Below are positions 1-7,829 of a stretch of 64,000 nt of DNA, in pieces. The position numbers and the translations under genes were made by a program. Positions within the stretch are counted from its first letter, which is position 1; each line of letters begins with the position of its first letter. The DNA lies in NCBI RefSeq assembly GCF_041447285.1, contig NZ_JBGMEB010000005.1, positions 62,001-126,000 of the forward strand, given 5' to 3'. This DNA is from Methanomethylovorans sp041447285. Lineage in GTDB: Archaea; Halobacteriota; Methanosarcinia; Methanosarcinales; Methanosarcinaceae. Below the pieces are notes generated by a model. It was given only the letters and a program-made list of their open reading frames with translations, did not search any database and was not told the DNA's origin.

Positions 1-89
1 GAGACCATTTCGCTTCCGGGAACTCCCTGTACCAGCTGGACACATTTGCCACCTCTCATATCAACTGCAGGGATAACTTCAAAATCCAT
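1..89 (-). CDS. hisA: HisA, N-terminal fragment (phosphoribosylformimino-AICAR isomerase)
   Basis: This is the first 29 residues or so of the (beta/alpha)8 isomerase of histidine biosynthesis; the rest lies beyond the window edge. The N-terminus reads MDFEVIPAVDMRGGKCVQLV, where the AVDMRGG segment matches the first beta-strand of HisA and carries its catalytic Asp. The ATG at 89 is preceded by GAGGT at suitable spacing inside the end of hisG. It starts 9 bases after the hisG stop, so the two genes are almost certainly co-transcribed. HisF shares the same fold, but its N-terminus differs (usually a KRIIPCLD type), so HisA is preferred. Confidence 0.85.
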   Translation of the reverse strand, partial: MDFEVIPAVDMRGGKCVQLVQGVPGSEMV

Positions 90-98
90 ACTATGACC

Positions 99-953
99 TC
101 ACGGCATGAGCCTTTCGATGGGTACAACTAGTATATCCTTTGCACCCACGGCCTTTAGCTTATTGACTGTGGAAAAGATTAGGTCCGCGTCTATTACGGC
201 ATGTACTGCAAGGATGGACTGTGAGGATTCTACTTTCATGACCGTGGGACCTGCAAGACCGGGGAGTACCTGTTTGACGGCTTCCAGGGATTCTTCTGGC
301 ACATTCATCATGAGGTAGCGTTTACCTTTTGCCCTGATCACACTTTCAATAGAGGTGCTGATCTGTTCCACCTTGCAGTTGTCTGCATTGGTCTTCTTGT
401 TAGCTATGAGGTAGACAGAGGAAGTAAATACTTTATCGATCATCTTTAGATGGTTAGTTGCAAGTGTAGTTCCTGAACTTGAGATATCCACTATGGCATC
501 TGCAACTCCAACGTGTGGCGTAAGTTCGCAGGCACCGCTAACTTTAATGATCTCCACATTGACCCCTAGGTTCTTGAAATACCTCGCTGTTATGTTGGGG
601 AACTCTGTGGCAATTCTTTTTCCTTCAAGACTCTGGGGCGTGGTAAGGTTTGATTCTTCCGGGACAGCAAGTACGAGGTTGGCGCGTCCAAAGCCCATGT
701 CAAGTAACATTTCAACTTGTGCTCCAGTTTCACTGATCAGGTCAAGGCCGGTTACCCCAACATCTGCAGCGCCGTCTTGAACATATTCAGGGATATCTGA
801 AGCTCTTGCGAAAAGGATGGTAATATCAGGATCTGTTGTTTTTGCGAATAGCTTCCTAGTACCCCCCTCAAGCACTGGCAGGCCTGCTTCTTTTAGCAGT
901 TCCACGGTTGGATCGTGTAGTCTTCCTTTATTGGGTATTGCAATGCGTATCAT
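99..953 (-). CDS. hisG: ATP phosphoribosyltransferase, long form
   Basis: This catalyses the first step of histidine biosynthesis: ATP plus PRPP gives phosphoribosyl-ATP, in the cytosol. The N-terminal IRIAIPNKGRL, the GxTGLDLI segment and the PRPP-loop-like VDISSSGTTLATNHL are typical of HisG. At about 284 residues it is the long form, and the last 80 or so residues form the ferredoxin-like ACT-type regulatory domain that senses histidine, so no HisZ partner is needed. I chose ATG 953 because GGAAG lies 8 bases upstream. A start seven codons earlier (974) has its AGGAG only one base from the ATG. The gene leads directly into hisA. Confidence 0.95.
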   Translation of the reverse strand: MIRIAIPNKGRLHDPTVELLKEAGLPVLEGGTRKLFAKTTDPDITILFARASDIPEYVQDGAADVGVTGLDLISETGAQVEMLLDMGFGRANLVLAVPEESNLTTPQSLEGKRIATEFPNITARYFKNLGVNVEIIKVSGACELTPHVGVADAIVDISSSGTTLATNHLKMIDKVFTSSVYLIANKKTNADNCKVEQISTSIESVIRAKGKRYLMMNVPEESLEAVKQVLPGLAGPTVMKVESSQSILAVHAVIDADLIFSTVNKLKAVGAKDILVVPIERLMP

Positions 954-1253
954 TATTCTTACTTCCGGGTGCATTCTCCTGGTTTTGACTGACCTGAGGA
1001 ATACTTTCCTGACATATAAGGCTTCATATACTCTCTATAGTATAAGTCGTCTTGGATAAGTGAGTGAAGTTATTCCAGTATACTTTTCACTTTTGTTATT
1101 TTTCACTAAAATGCAATGGTGTCTTATTATTACTGTTAGTAATTGTCTTTGTGGTTACTCTTAAATATGACTATGCATTAGTTATTATACTAATTCCCTT
1201 AATAATATAAAAATACATTAATAACGGGATTTGTTACTTTAAAGAGGATTACA
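954..1253. promoter_or_regulatory. Divergent hisG/mat intergenic region
   Basis: This 300-base AT-rich gap holds the promoters of two divergent genes. For mat, an extended TATA-like stretch (TTAATAATATAAAAATA) lies at about 1199-1215, roughly 40 bases before the ATG. For hisG, TATA-like ACTTATACTATAG reads on the minus strand near 1032-1048. It overlaps a short dyad with ATACT/AGTAT arms that could be an operator. No gene or structured RNA is evident. Confidence 0.45.
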
Positions 1254-2450
1254 ATGATCAGGAACATCAAGGTCGAACCTTTGACAGAGACTCCTGTCAA
1301 CAGACAGCAGATCGAACTTGTTGAGAGAAAGGGTATTGGACACCCAGACAGCATTGCTGATGGTCTCTCCGAGTCCGTGAGCCGTGCATTATGCGCTGAG
1401 TACATTAAAAAATGCGGAGTTGTGCTGCACCACAATACTGATGAAACTCAGATAGTTGCAGGTCGCTCCTGCCCTAAGTTTGGTGGCGGAGAGGTCATAC
1501 AGCCTATATACACATTACTTGTGGGCAGGGCTACAAAAGAATTCGAAGGTGTGGAAATACCAACTGATGCAGTAGCAGTTGCAGCTGCCAGGCAGTATCT
1601 GAAGAAACACATTGTTGATATGGACCTGGAAAAGGACATAATAATTGACTGTAAACTTGGTACTGGTTCTTCAGACCTGAGGGACGTTTTCAGAAAGGAC
1701 AGAGTGCCTTTTGCGAATGACACTTCCTTTGGTGTAGGACATGCACCTTTCTCCGAACTTGAAAATATTGTCTATAATACAGAGAGGCAGCTCATCAATG
1801 ACCTGAAGAAGAAGGTTCCGGGCATAGGCACGGATATCAAGGTCATGGGTATGAGAGATGGCGATGAGATCACTATTACTGTAGGCTGTGCCATGGTAGG
1901 CAGGCATATTGATGATTTGGATGGTTATATCAGCATTAAGCAGCAGATGAACAGCTACGTCCACGACCTGGCACTGAAATACACTGACAGGAAGGTCAAT
2001 ACCTATGTCAACACTGCAGACAACCTGGACCACGGATCTGTGTTCCTGACAGTCACTGGTACTTCTGCTGAAATGGGTGACGACGGTTCCGTGGGAAGAG
2101 GTAACCGCTGTAATGGTCTGATCACTCCGAACAGGCCAATGAGTATGGAAGCTACAAGCGGTAAGAATCCAATCAACCATATTGGTAAGCTTTACAACCT
2201 GCTTTCCACAAAGATGGCAAGGCAGATCGTTCAGGAAGTCCCTGATGTTGAGGATGTGTACATAAGGATACTTTCTCAGATCGGTCAGCCCATAGACCAG
2301 CCATTGGTGGCAAGTGCCCAGATCATCCCGAAGAAGGGAGCACACTTCGCTTCTGTCCAGTCTGAAGCTAACGCCATCATTGATGAAGGCCTCGCTAATG
2401 TGGCAGACATCACTAAGCTGATAATTAAGGGAGAAGTGGACACTTTCTAA
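1254..2450 (+). CDS. mat: S-adenosylmethionine synthetase, archaeal type
   Basis: The enzyme makes S-adenosylmethionine from methionine and ATP in the cytosol. The length (398 aa) and the segments VERKGIGHPDSIADGLSE near the N-terminus, GRGNRCNGLITPNRPMSMEA around residue 280 and GQPIDQPLVASAQI near 345 are typical of the archaeal MAT family. That family is only distantly related to bacterial MetK. The start follows an AAAGAGGA Shine-Dalgarno-like sequence. The gene stands alone, divergent from hisG, with a stem-loop behind it. SAM demand in a methanogen is high (tRNA and corrinoid chemistry, radical SAM enzymes), but nothing here shows specific control. Confidence 0.96.
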   Translation: MIRNIKVEPLTETPVNRQQIELVERKGIGHPDSIADGLSESVSRALCAEYIKKCGVVLHHNTDETQIVAGRSCPKFGGGEVIQPIYTLLVGRATKEFEGVEIPTDAVAVAAARQYLKKHIVDMDLEKDIIIDCKLGTGSSDLRDVFRKDRVPFANDTSFGVGHAPFSELENIVYNTERQLINDLKKKVPGIGTDIKVMGMRDGDEITITVGCAMVGRHIDDLDGYISIKQQMNSYVHDLALKYTDRKVNTYVNTADNLDHGSVFLTVTGTSAEMGDDGSVGRGNRCNGLITPNRPMSMEATSGKNPINHIGKLYNLLSTKMARQIVQEVPDVEDVYIRILSQIGQPIDQPLVASAQIIPKKGAHFASVQSEANAIIDEGLANVADITKLIIKGEVDTF

Positions 2451-2463
2451 TGTCCATTTTGTG

Positions 2464-2488
2464 AAGAAGGAAGAACTTACTCCTTCTT
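2464..2488 (+). terminator. Stem-loop terminator after mat
   Basis: An 8-bp inverted repeat (AAGAAGGA / TCCTTCTT) with a 9-base loop starts 14 bases after the mat stop. It is followed by a pyrimidine-rich tract and GTTTT. Confidence 0.45.
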
Positions 2489-2598
2489 TCCCTCCGTTTT
2501 AAAAACGCTCACATCTGTTTTTTCCGAAAAGGATAAGTAGTATGATGTTTATCAGTGTGATGCTCGTGAGGCATGTCCTCCAAGATTAATCGCGTTGT

Positions 2599-2709
2599 CC
2601 CGCCTTAACTCAGTGGTAGAGTGCGCGGCTGTAGTATGGTCATGTGACGTAAGTCACACATTACCGCGCAGGCACCGCGATGCCCCCGGTTCGAGTCTGG
2701 GAGGCGGGA
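2599..2709 (+). tRNA. tRNA-Tyr(GTA): tRNA-Tyr (anticodon GTA) with a 39-base intron
   Basis: The acceptor stem CCCGCCT/AGGCGGG with discriminator A shows the C1-G72 pair typical of archaeal tRNA-Tyr. The D stem ACTC/GAGT, anticodon stem CGCGG/CCGCG and T arm CCCGG-TTCGAGT-CTGGG all fold. The anticodon GTA is at 2631-2633. The gene is only continuous if bases 2635-2673 are removed as an intron between canonical positions 37 and 38, the usual site in archaea. The transcript would be cut by the splicing endonuclease at a bulge-helix-bulge. Confidence 0.9.
2635..2673 (+). other. Intron of tRNA-Tyr
   Basis: The 39-base insert lies directly after the base following the anticodon. It contains the hairpin TGTGAC-GTAA-GTCACA with a tetraloop. 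It also carries CCGCGCA, which can pair with the tRNA's own TGCGCGG, so the unspliced RNA probably folds into an alternative extended helix. The exact cut positions depend on the bulge-helix-bulge and are inferred from restoring a canonical tRNA. Confidence 0.75.
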
Positions 2710-2720
2710 CCTAATTCCAA

Positions 2721-2737
2721 CGAAAGGTTTAAATATA
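2721..2737 (+). promoter_or_regulatory. BRE/TATA promoter of tRNA-Asp
   Basis: CGAAAGGTTTAAATATA is a near-ideal archaeal BRE plus TATA box. It lies about 35-40 bases ahead of the tRNA-Asp 5' end, so the transcript would begin near 2760. Confidence 0.7.
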
Positions 2738-2770
2738 ACAAGTGCCTTTTAGAGGTGCTCGCAACATCGC

Positions 2771-2843
2771 GTCCGAATAGTGTAGTGGCCTATCATGAAG
2801 CCCTGTCGAGGCTTCGACCCGGGTTCGAATCCCGGTTCGGGCG
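2771..2843 (+). tRNA. tRNA-Asp(GTC): tRNA-Asp (anticodon GTC)
   Basis: The acceptor stem GTCCGAA/TTCGGGC (one T-G pair) with discriminator G, anticodon stem AAGCC/GGCTT, loop CTGTCGA with GTC at 2805-2807, and T arm CCGGG-TTCGAAT-CCCGG give a complete cloverleaf without an intron. The CCA end is not encoded. Confidence 0.94.
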
Positions 2844-3199
2844 CTTTAATAAAATCCCCGGTCTTCCGGGGAATAAATTTCGGTTTTAAGGATTTTTTTG
2901 ATGTAATTACTGTTGGTTATTGACTTTACTCTATGTGCTTTTTGATTAGTTTTGAAACCACTTCATATTATGAAATTAGTTCCTCGAAAAGAGAGGATTT
3001 CTAACGAGGCCAGAACACAGCTTGCAAATATGGCGTGTCTCGTGCCTTCTTTGAATATGGAGAAAATCTCTTGCGTTTCTTTTTTAAAAACTGTCTTTCT
3101 TCTTTTGTGTTAACTTCTATAAAACTAACGTATACTTTGCGTAATGTATATCTGTATCTAACAGTAATTGTAACTTACTAAAATATGGGGAGATACTAT
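2844..3199. other. AT-rich intergenic region, no gene seen
   Basis: Between tRNA-Asp and the flavodoxin there are 356 bases without a convincing reading frame. The early part has a stem with CCCCGG/CCGGGG arms just after the tRNA (ccccggtcttccgggg), a likely tRNA terminator. A small CCTC-GAAAA-GAGG hairpin lies near 2983. The flavodoxin promoter probably sits in the last 80 bases. Confidence 0.4.
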
Positions 3200-3694
3200 A
3201 TGAAAACACTTGTTACATACATGAGTCAGACCGGAAACACAAAGAAGATAGCTGAAGCCATTTATGGTGAACTTAAAGGAGAAAAGGAGATAAAATCCAT
3301 CTCTGAGGTCAAAGATCTTGGAGGATATGATCTTGCATTCATAGGGTTCCCTATACTTCAGTTCGATATTCCGCCTGTAGTTAAGAGTTTTTTATCAGCG
3401 AATACTAAGGGCAAAAAAATTGCCATCTTCATGACACATGCTGTTCCTGAAGGATTCGAGGCCATCCATTCATGGACTGGCTCCTACAAGCAGGCTGCAG
3501 TTGGTGCAGATATCGTCGGTGCATTTGATTGCCAGGGAGAGCTTGCTCAGCCTATTATTGACATGTTGTTAAAGTCTGATGATCCGCAAATGAAAGCGTT
3601 TGGCGAGATGGGTCCACTCACAAAAGGGCAGCCGGATGAATCTAGGGTACGGAAAGCAAAGGAATTTGCAAAAGAAGTACAGGCAAAAGTTTGA
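3200..3694 (+). CDS. Flavodoxin-family protein
   Basis: This small FMN-binding electron carrier (about 164 aa) is probably cytosolic. The N-terminal MKTLVTYMSQTGNTKKIAEA carries the phosphate-binding loop (S-Q-T-G-N-T) of flavodoxins. The GYDLAFIGFPILQF and GKKIAIFMTHAVPEG segments fit the second and third strands, where flavin-flanking loops lie. The start at 3200 has GGGGAG seven bases upstream, better than the in-frame start at 3185. It stands alone between a tRNA and a convergent cupin gene. Its partner enzymes are not evident; methanogen flavodoxin-like proteins may stand in for ferredoxin or act in stress responses. Confidence 0.85.
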   Translation: MKTLVTYMSQTGNTKKIAEAIYGELKGEKEIKSISEVKDLGGYDLAFIGFPILQFDIPPVVKSFLSANTKGKKIAIFMTHAVPEGFEAIHSWTGSYKQAAVGADIVGAFDCQGELAQPIIDMLLKSDDPQMKAFGEMGPLTKGQPDESRVRKAKEFAKEVQAKV

Positions 3695-3717
3695 GATTGT
3701 AAATATGGGAAAGTTAG

Positions 3718-3762
3718 ATCCCTGATAAGCTATGCGGAGCGTATCAGTGCCAAAGCAGGGAT
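3718..3762 (+). other. Stem-loop after the flavodoxin gene
   Basis: ATCCC/GGGAT and TGATA/TATCA pair across the 45 bases, leaving an asymmetric 3' bulge. The element starts about 24 bases after the stop. No T-run follows, so it may be a processing or stability element rather than a terminator. It is weakly supported. Confidence 0.25.
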
Positions 3763-3879
3763 ATGAGGACAGAACAATTTCCCTGCTCCTAAATCTTTAT
3801 TGAGCCAGAATTGACTCATTTTATTCTTTTAACTTTCCTACTTGTCGGTAAAGATCAATTCAAGTTGCTTGTTATGATC

Positions 3880-4278
3880 TTACTCTGTAGTCTGTCCGTC
3901 AAATTCTGCTTCGTTGGCTTCGGCTTCTTTCTTTGTGGCACGCACAATTCCATCCTTGTGATGCGCCGGAGAATAAATGGTGTACAGTTTCAGGTCCTCG
4001 GTTTTAGAGGTATTGATGACGTTGTGCTGTGCACCTGCAGGCACTACTACCGCAACCCCGTCCTTGAGTTCATACTCGTTGCCGTCAATTATGCATTTTC
4101 CCTCTCCGCTCTCAAAGCGGAAAAACTGGTCGTTTTCCTCATGAACTTCCATACCTATTTCTTCCATAGGCTTTAGGCTCATAAGTACCAGTTGGCTGTG
4201 CTTTGAAGTGTAGAGAACTTTACGGAAATTGCCATTTTCCAAAGTGGCATCTTCTATATCGATACAAAATCCTTTCAT
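3880..4278 (-). CDS. Cupin-domain protein
   Basis: This is a single-domain beta-barrel cupin of 132 aa, probably cytosolic. The first cupin motif is degenerate but recognisable (EVHEENDQFFRFESGEGKCI, with a His and Glu as likely metal ligands). The second is PAGAQHNV with a His. Such proteins are often mannose-6-phosphate-isomerase-like or cupin-2 members with unknown substrates, so I assign no reaction. A TATA box about 27 bases before the ATG and no good Shine-Dalgarno suggest a leaderless mRNA. It converges on the flavodoxin. Confidence 0.85.
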   Translation of the reverse strand: MKGFCIDIEDATLENGNFRKVLYTSKHSQLVLMSLKPMEEIGMEVHEENDQFFRFESGEGKCIIDGNEYELKDGVAVVVPAGAQHNVINTSKTEDLKLYTIYSPAHHKDGIVRATKKEAEANEAEFDGQTTE

Positions 4279-4300
4279 ACCATTAATAGGGGCTTAATTA

Positions 4301-4311
4301 CATATAAAATC
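4301..4311 (-). promoter_or_regulatory. TATA box of the cupin gene
   Basis: ATTTTATATG on the minus strand is centred about 27 bases from the ATG at 4278. That distance predicts transcription starting at or next to the start codon. Confidence 0.5.
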
Positions 4312-4398
4312 ATTAGCAGTAATATTGATTTTAAAATAAATAATTACATTGAAAAAAAGCTGCTAATTCTTCTCGATTTGCAATCTACTACTTATCAT

Positions 4399-6867
4399 TT
4401 AACAATAAGGAATACTATAAGTGAAAGTACTTCCCTTTCCTACTTCGCTTTCAACCCAAACACTGCCACCATGCATCTCAACATATTTTTTGACCAGAAT
4501 CAGGCCAAGTCCTGTGCCCTCGTGTTCGCGTGTCATGTATGAATTCAGCTGTTGGAATGGCTGGAATAGCCTGCACAAATCCTTTGTTGATATACCTATA
4601 CCGTTATCTGTCACACTGATTTCAAGCATATTCTCAACAAGATTTGCAGTGATGCCTACATATCCCTTTTCAGGCGTGAATTTAATGGCATTGCTCGCAA
4701 GATTGTAGAGGATCTGTTTGAATTTGATTTTATCTGCATTGATGCTTCCAAGCTGCGGTTCTACTTGGATATTCAGATCAATCTTCTTCTTGAGTGCCAG
4801 AGGAGCTATTAACATCGTTACCTCCTCAATTACATCAGAAACGGAGAAGGATTCATACTGAATTTCCATTTTGCCTGCTTCTATTTTCGAAAGGTCTAGA
4901 ATGTCATTAATAAGTTCAAGGAGATGTTTGCCGCCTGTTGAAATGTGATTAATGTATTTCGCCTGTTTTTCATTGAGGTCACCTACATTTCCACTTAGCA
5001 TCATATCGGAAAAACCTATAATAGAATTAAGAGGAGTACGCAGCTCATGACTCATAGTGGCCAGGAATTCTCCCTTGCTCCTGCTTGCATCTTCGGCAGC
5101 TAGTTTAGCATTCAGCAACATATCTTCGGCCAGTTTTCTTTCGGTAAAATCTCTGCATACGCAAAATATTAGTTTTTGTTCTCCGAAAAGGGCTCCATTT
5201 GAACTTATTTCAACGTTAATAGTGGTACCATCTTTAAGACGGTGATAGGTTTCAAAATGATTACCTGATTCATCCACATTCTTTACTATTTCAATCAGTT
5301 CTTCCCGAGTCCATTTGGCATCCCAGTCCCAAACGTGTAACTGAAGTATTTCTTCCCGGGAGTAGCCAAGCATATCTGCAAATTTTTGGTTCACCTCATA
5401 AACCTTGCCATTCTGGTCAAGAACAACTATTCCATCCAGTGACTGTTCTATCAGGATACGCCTTCTTGCTGCTTCTTCGGCAATTCTTATCTCAGCTTTT
5501 TTACGGTCTGTGATATCTATTAAGACAAGAGTAAGGCCTATTATATTTTTATCATCATCTTTCAGAGGACTATAAGTATTGGAATACCATAGCCTATTGA
5601 GTGAAGAATCACCATATTCTTCAACAAGGGTGAATTCTTCGCCAGCAAGTGCCCTGTTAAAATTCATTTTTGCTTTTTCCCTGTCAGCTGGATATGTGAT
5701 GTAACTAAGCATGCTAATGCCAACTTCAATATTGACACCCCATATCTGTTCCATAGTTACCCGATGATTTTTATTGAATGCAAGATATCGGTATTCTTTG
5801 TCAAGAGCGAATATAACAACATCTTTCGGGCTTTCAAGTACTCCCTGCAATAAATTGCATGCCTGCCGATACTTCTGTTTAGTTTGTTTAAGTTTTTCTT
5901 CTGCCACTTTGCGTTCAGTGATATCATGGACAAATCCATCAATTGTAAATGATTCTCCTTTTAATTGACCGTTTTTTCTTGCGTTCATTAATAGCCATAT
6001 ACGCTTTCCATCTGAACGCAAAGCCTCAAATTCAAAGTGCTTAACATATCCTTGTTTTCGAATTTGGGCTACTATTTCTTCAATGTTTTTTGGATCAACA
6101 AATAATTGCTCTCCTCCCTCCTCTATATATCTGATGGCCTGTTCTGGAGTTTTTAGGCCTAGAATGTAGGCCATTTCCGGATTAGTTTGAATCAGTTTTC
6201 TTTCGGAACTTATCCGGAACATTCCGACTGGTACATTGTCTATGAAGTTTTGAAGCTTTGCTTCGTTCTCTTTCAGTTTGTCTTGAATTCTTTTGCGAGA
6301 CAACTGATTATTCAGAATACTCCCCAGTAACACAGTTCCAATCGGATAAATCAACATTACTGGTAAACTTATATATTTTATAACTTCAAAGGCAAATGGC
6401 CAGGGAAGCAGCAGTGTGCATGCAAGCATAAAAACATGAACCAAAATACCAAAAATGAATAAATTAAATCTCCCAAACATTTTTTGTAATCTATTATGGT
6501 ATTTTCTCCACAATAGTCCTATTATTACACAACCTGTAATAACAGAAACACCCATCAATGCTCCAACACCGCCCAAATAGAGACGATAAGAACCGATTAT
6601 GAGTGCACCGATGACTGCGGGAATAAATCCAAAGAAAAGGCCTGTTATACTTAGCAGAATAGAGCGGGTATCGAAGAATAAGCCAAATGAGAGCTCCCAT
6701 GGATTCAACATCAAAGCAATACCTATCAGACCAATGATAATTCCAAAAAGTATGCTTTTTAGGTGCGTATTTATATTCGTGTTAGAAAAAAGAATATCAT
6801 AGGCTACACCTAAGGCCAGAAGTAAAGCTGCATTATCTATGAGGGCTATTATCATTTCAGCATCCAT
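4399..6867 (-). CDS. Membrane sensor histidine kinase (LytS-type 5TM, three PAS, HisKA, HATPase)
   Basis: This is a hybrid-free sensor kinase of 822 residues. An N-terminal block of five or six hydrophobic helices (residues about 1-190) resembles the 5TM receptors of the LytS-YhcK type. Three PAS domains follow (about 200-320, 330-455 and 460-580), the first and third with clear PAC segments. The HisKA motif FLATMSHELRTPLNSIIGF carries the phospho-acceptor His. The ATPase domain has DNGIGIS and GTGLGLILVKKYVEMHGG. ATG 6867 was chosen because AAGGAG lies five bases upstream; the start ten codons earlier has none. No receiver or regulator gene is adjacent, so its partner is encoded elsewhere. 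The signal is unknown. Confidence 0.93.
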   Translation of the reverse strand: MDAEMIIALIDNAALLLALGVAYDILFSNTNINTHLKSILFGIIIGLIGIALMLNPWELSFGLFFDTRSILLSITGLFFGFIPAVIGALIIGSYRLYLGGVGALMGVSVITGCVIIGLLWRKYHNRLQKMFGRFNLFIFGILVHVFMLACTLLLPWPFAFEVIKYISLPVMLIYPIGTVLLGSILNNQLSRKRIQDKLKENEAKLQNFIDNVPVGMFRISSERKLIQTNPEMAYILGLKTPEQAIRYIEEGGEQLFVDPKNIEEIVAQIRKQGYVKHFEFEALRSDGKRIWLLMNARKNGQLKGESFTIDGFVHDITERKVAEEKLKQTKQKYRQACNLLQGVLESPKDVVIFALDKEYRYLAFNKNHRVTMEQIWGVNIEVGISMLSYITYPADREKAKMNFNRALAGEEFTLVEEYGDSSLNRLWYSNTYSPLKDDDKNIIGLTLVLIDITDRKKAEIRIAEEAARRRILIEQSLDGIVVLDQNGKVYEVNQKFADMLGYSREEILQLHVWDWDAKWTREELIEIVKNVDESGNHFETYHRLKDGTTINVEISSNGALFGEQKLIFCVCRDFTERKLAEDMLLNAKLAAEDASRSKGEFLATMSHELRTPLNSIIGFSDMMLSGNVGDLNEKQAKYINHISTGGKHLLELINDILDLSKIEAGKMEIQYESFSVSDVIEEVTMLIAPLALKKKIDLNIQVEPQLGSINADKIKFKQILYNLASNAIKFTPEKGYVGITANLVENMLEISVTDNGIGISTKDLCRLFQPFQQLNSYMTREHEGTGLGLILVKKYVEMHGGSVWVESEVGKGSTFTYSIPYC

Positions 6868-7055
6868 GCAACTCCTTCTGTCAAAATCTATTTTCAAATG
6901 AGCCTTATTATGTAGTTTTTAATCAGGCAATTATTACTGCAATATGAACTTGAGATTTTTATGATCGCTCAATGTGTATATTATGCACATCTTAATATAT
7001 AACAAATGCCCTATAAAAATGATTCATATCAGTTGGTACACAAAGTTGAAAAAAA

Positions 7056-7739
7056 TTAAATTTTCTTTATTCTAAGCATTGTATTCCCACCTTTCTGGAA
7101 TTCATAATTCACCTTTTCTTCACAAGCAGAGTATCCCTTTTTTGAAAAATATTCAATAACTTCATCAACATAAATGGATCTCTTAGAGTTCATGTCCAGA
7201 AGAGGAAATATCCTTACTTCCTTTGAGACCCTGCATAACTCATCTATTGATTTGATATGAAAATCAAGTGATAACTGCTCTGAATAGAGGAAGAGAAGGT
7301 GAGAAACAAGCGCAAGGTCAAAAGAATCGTCCTTAAATGGAAGGGAGGGAAGTTCACCAGCTACATATCGATTTTCAAGTTTACCTTTTTCATAATCATC
7401 TAAGAACTTCTTCATGGAATCCATGCGGATCTTGCCAAGTTCTTCTACGGAAGATATGTTTTCCCAGATGTAGTTATCCATATTTTTTCGGGTACGTTCT
7501 AGCACATGATCATAGACCTCATCGATTCTCTGCTCCAGAAGTTCGCGGTTAAACTTGTATATAGGATCAACAGAAACAACTGATAGCCCTTTTTGAGTCA
7601 TCTCATAGTTAAAGCTCGCTGGACCATCCCCGCATCCCAGAATAAAACCCTTCAGGTCTTCATCTGAAAGGCTGAACATTTCAATATACTCTGTGAGAGA
7701 ACGACCCCATGGTACGATACTTTTGTATTCAAGAGGCAT
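7056..7739 (-). CDS. Class I SAM-dependent methyltransferase-like protein
   Basis: A 227-residue soluble protein with a Rossmann-type methyltransferase core. Motif I is FILGCGDGPASFNYEM (residues about 32-47), followed by an acidic loop SVDPIYKF. A later FKDDSFDLALVSHLLFLY matches motif IV and the helix after it. A helical insertion of about 60 residues, rich in charged residues, separates the two. The substrate is unknown; similar proteins are annotated only as methyltransferases. It lies alone between the sensor kinase and the alpha-2-macroglobulin gene on the same strand. Confidence 0.75.
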   Translation of the reverse strand: MPLEYKSIVPWGRSLTEYIEMFSLSDEDLKGFILGCGDGPASFNYEMTQKGLSVVSVDPIYKFNRELLEQRIDEVYDHVLERTRKNMDNYIWENISSVEELGKIRMDSMKKFLDDYEKGKLENRYVAGELPSLPFKDDSFDLALVSHLLFLYSEQLSLDFHIKSIDELCRVSKEVRIFPLLDMNSKRSIYVDEVIEYFSKKGYSACEEKVNYEFQKGGNTMLRIKKI

Positions 7740-7809
7740 GGAAAACCTATGATCCTGCTCTAGATAAAGATATTCTGGTTAGAAGCCGAATTAAAAATAG
7801 AAAAATATA

Positions 7810-7829
7810 AAGGGACTTCTCAGCCCCTT
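7810..7829 (-). terminator. Weak stem-loop and T-run after the A2M gene
   Basis: AAGGG/CCCTT arms lie at the stop codon. On the minus strand they are followed by TTTATATTTTTCTATTTTT, a U-rich stretch that would suit archaeal termination. Confidence 0.35.

Noticed and set aside
1671..2345. Minus-strand 224-codon frame in the SAM synthetase gene
   Set aside because: It is fully antisense to a highly conserved enzyme and has no recognisable domain.
2680..2889. Frame of 69 codons across the end of tRNA-Tyr and all of tRNA-Asp
   Set aside because: It is made of tRNA sequence; two cloverleafs explain it.
3811..4176. Plus-strand frame of 121 codons opposite the cupin gene
   Set aside because: The minus-strand cupin is clear in motifs and promoter; the plus frame is Phe/Leu/Cys-rich, as expected from a shadow.
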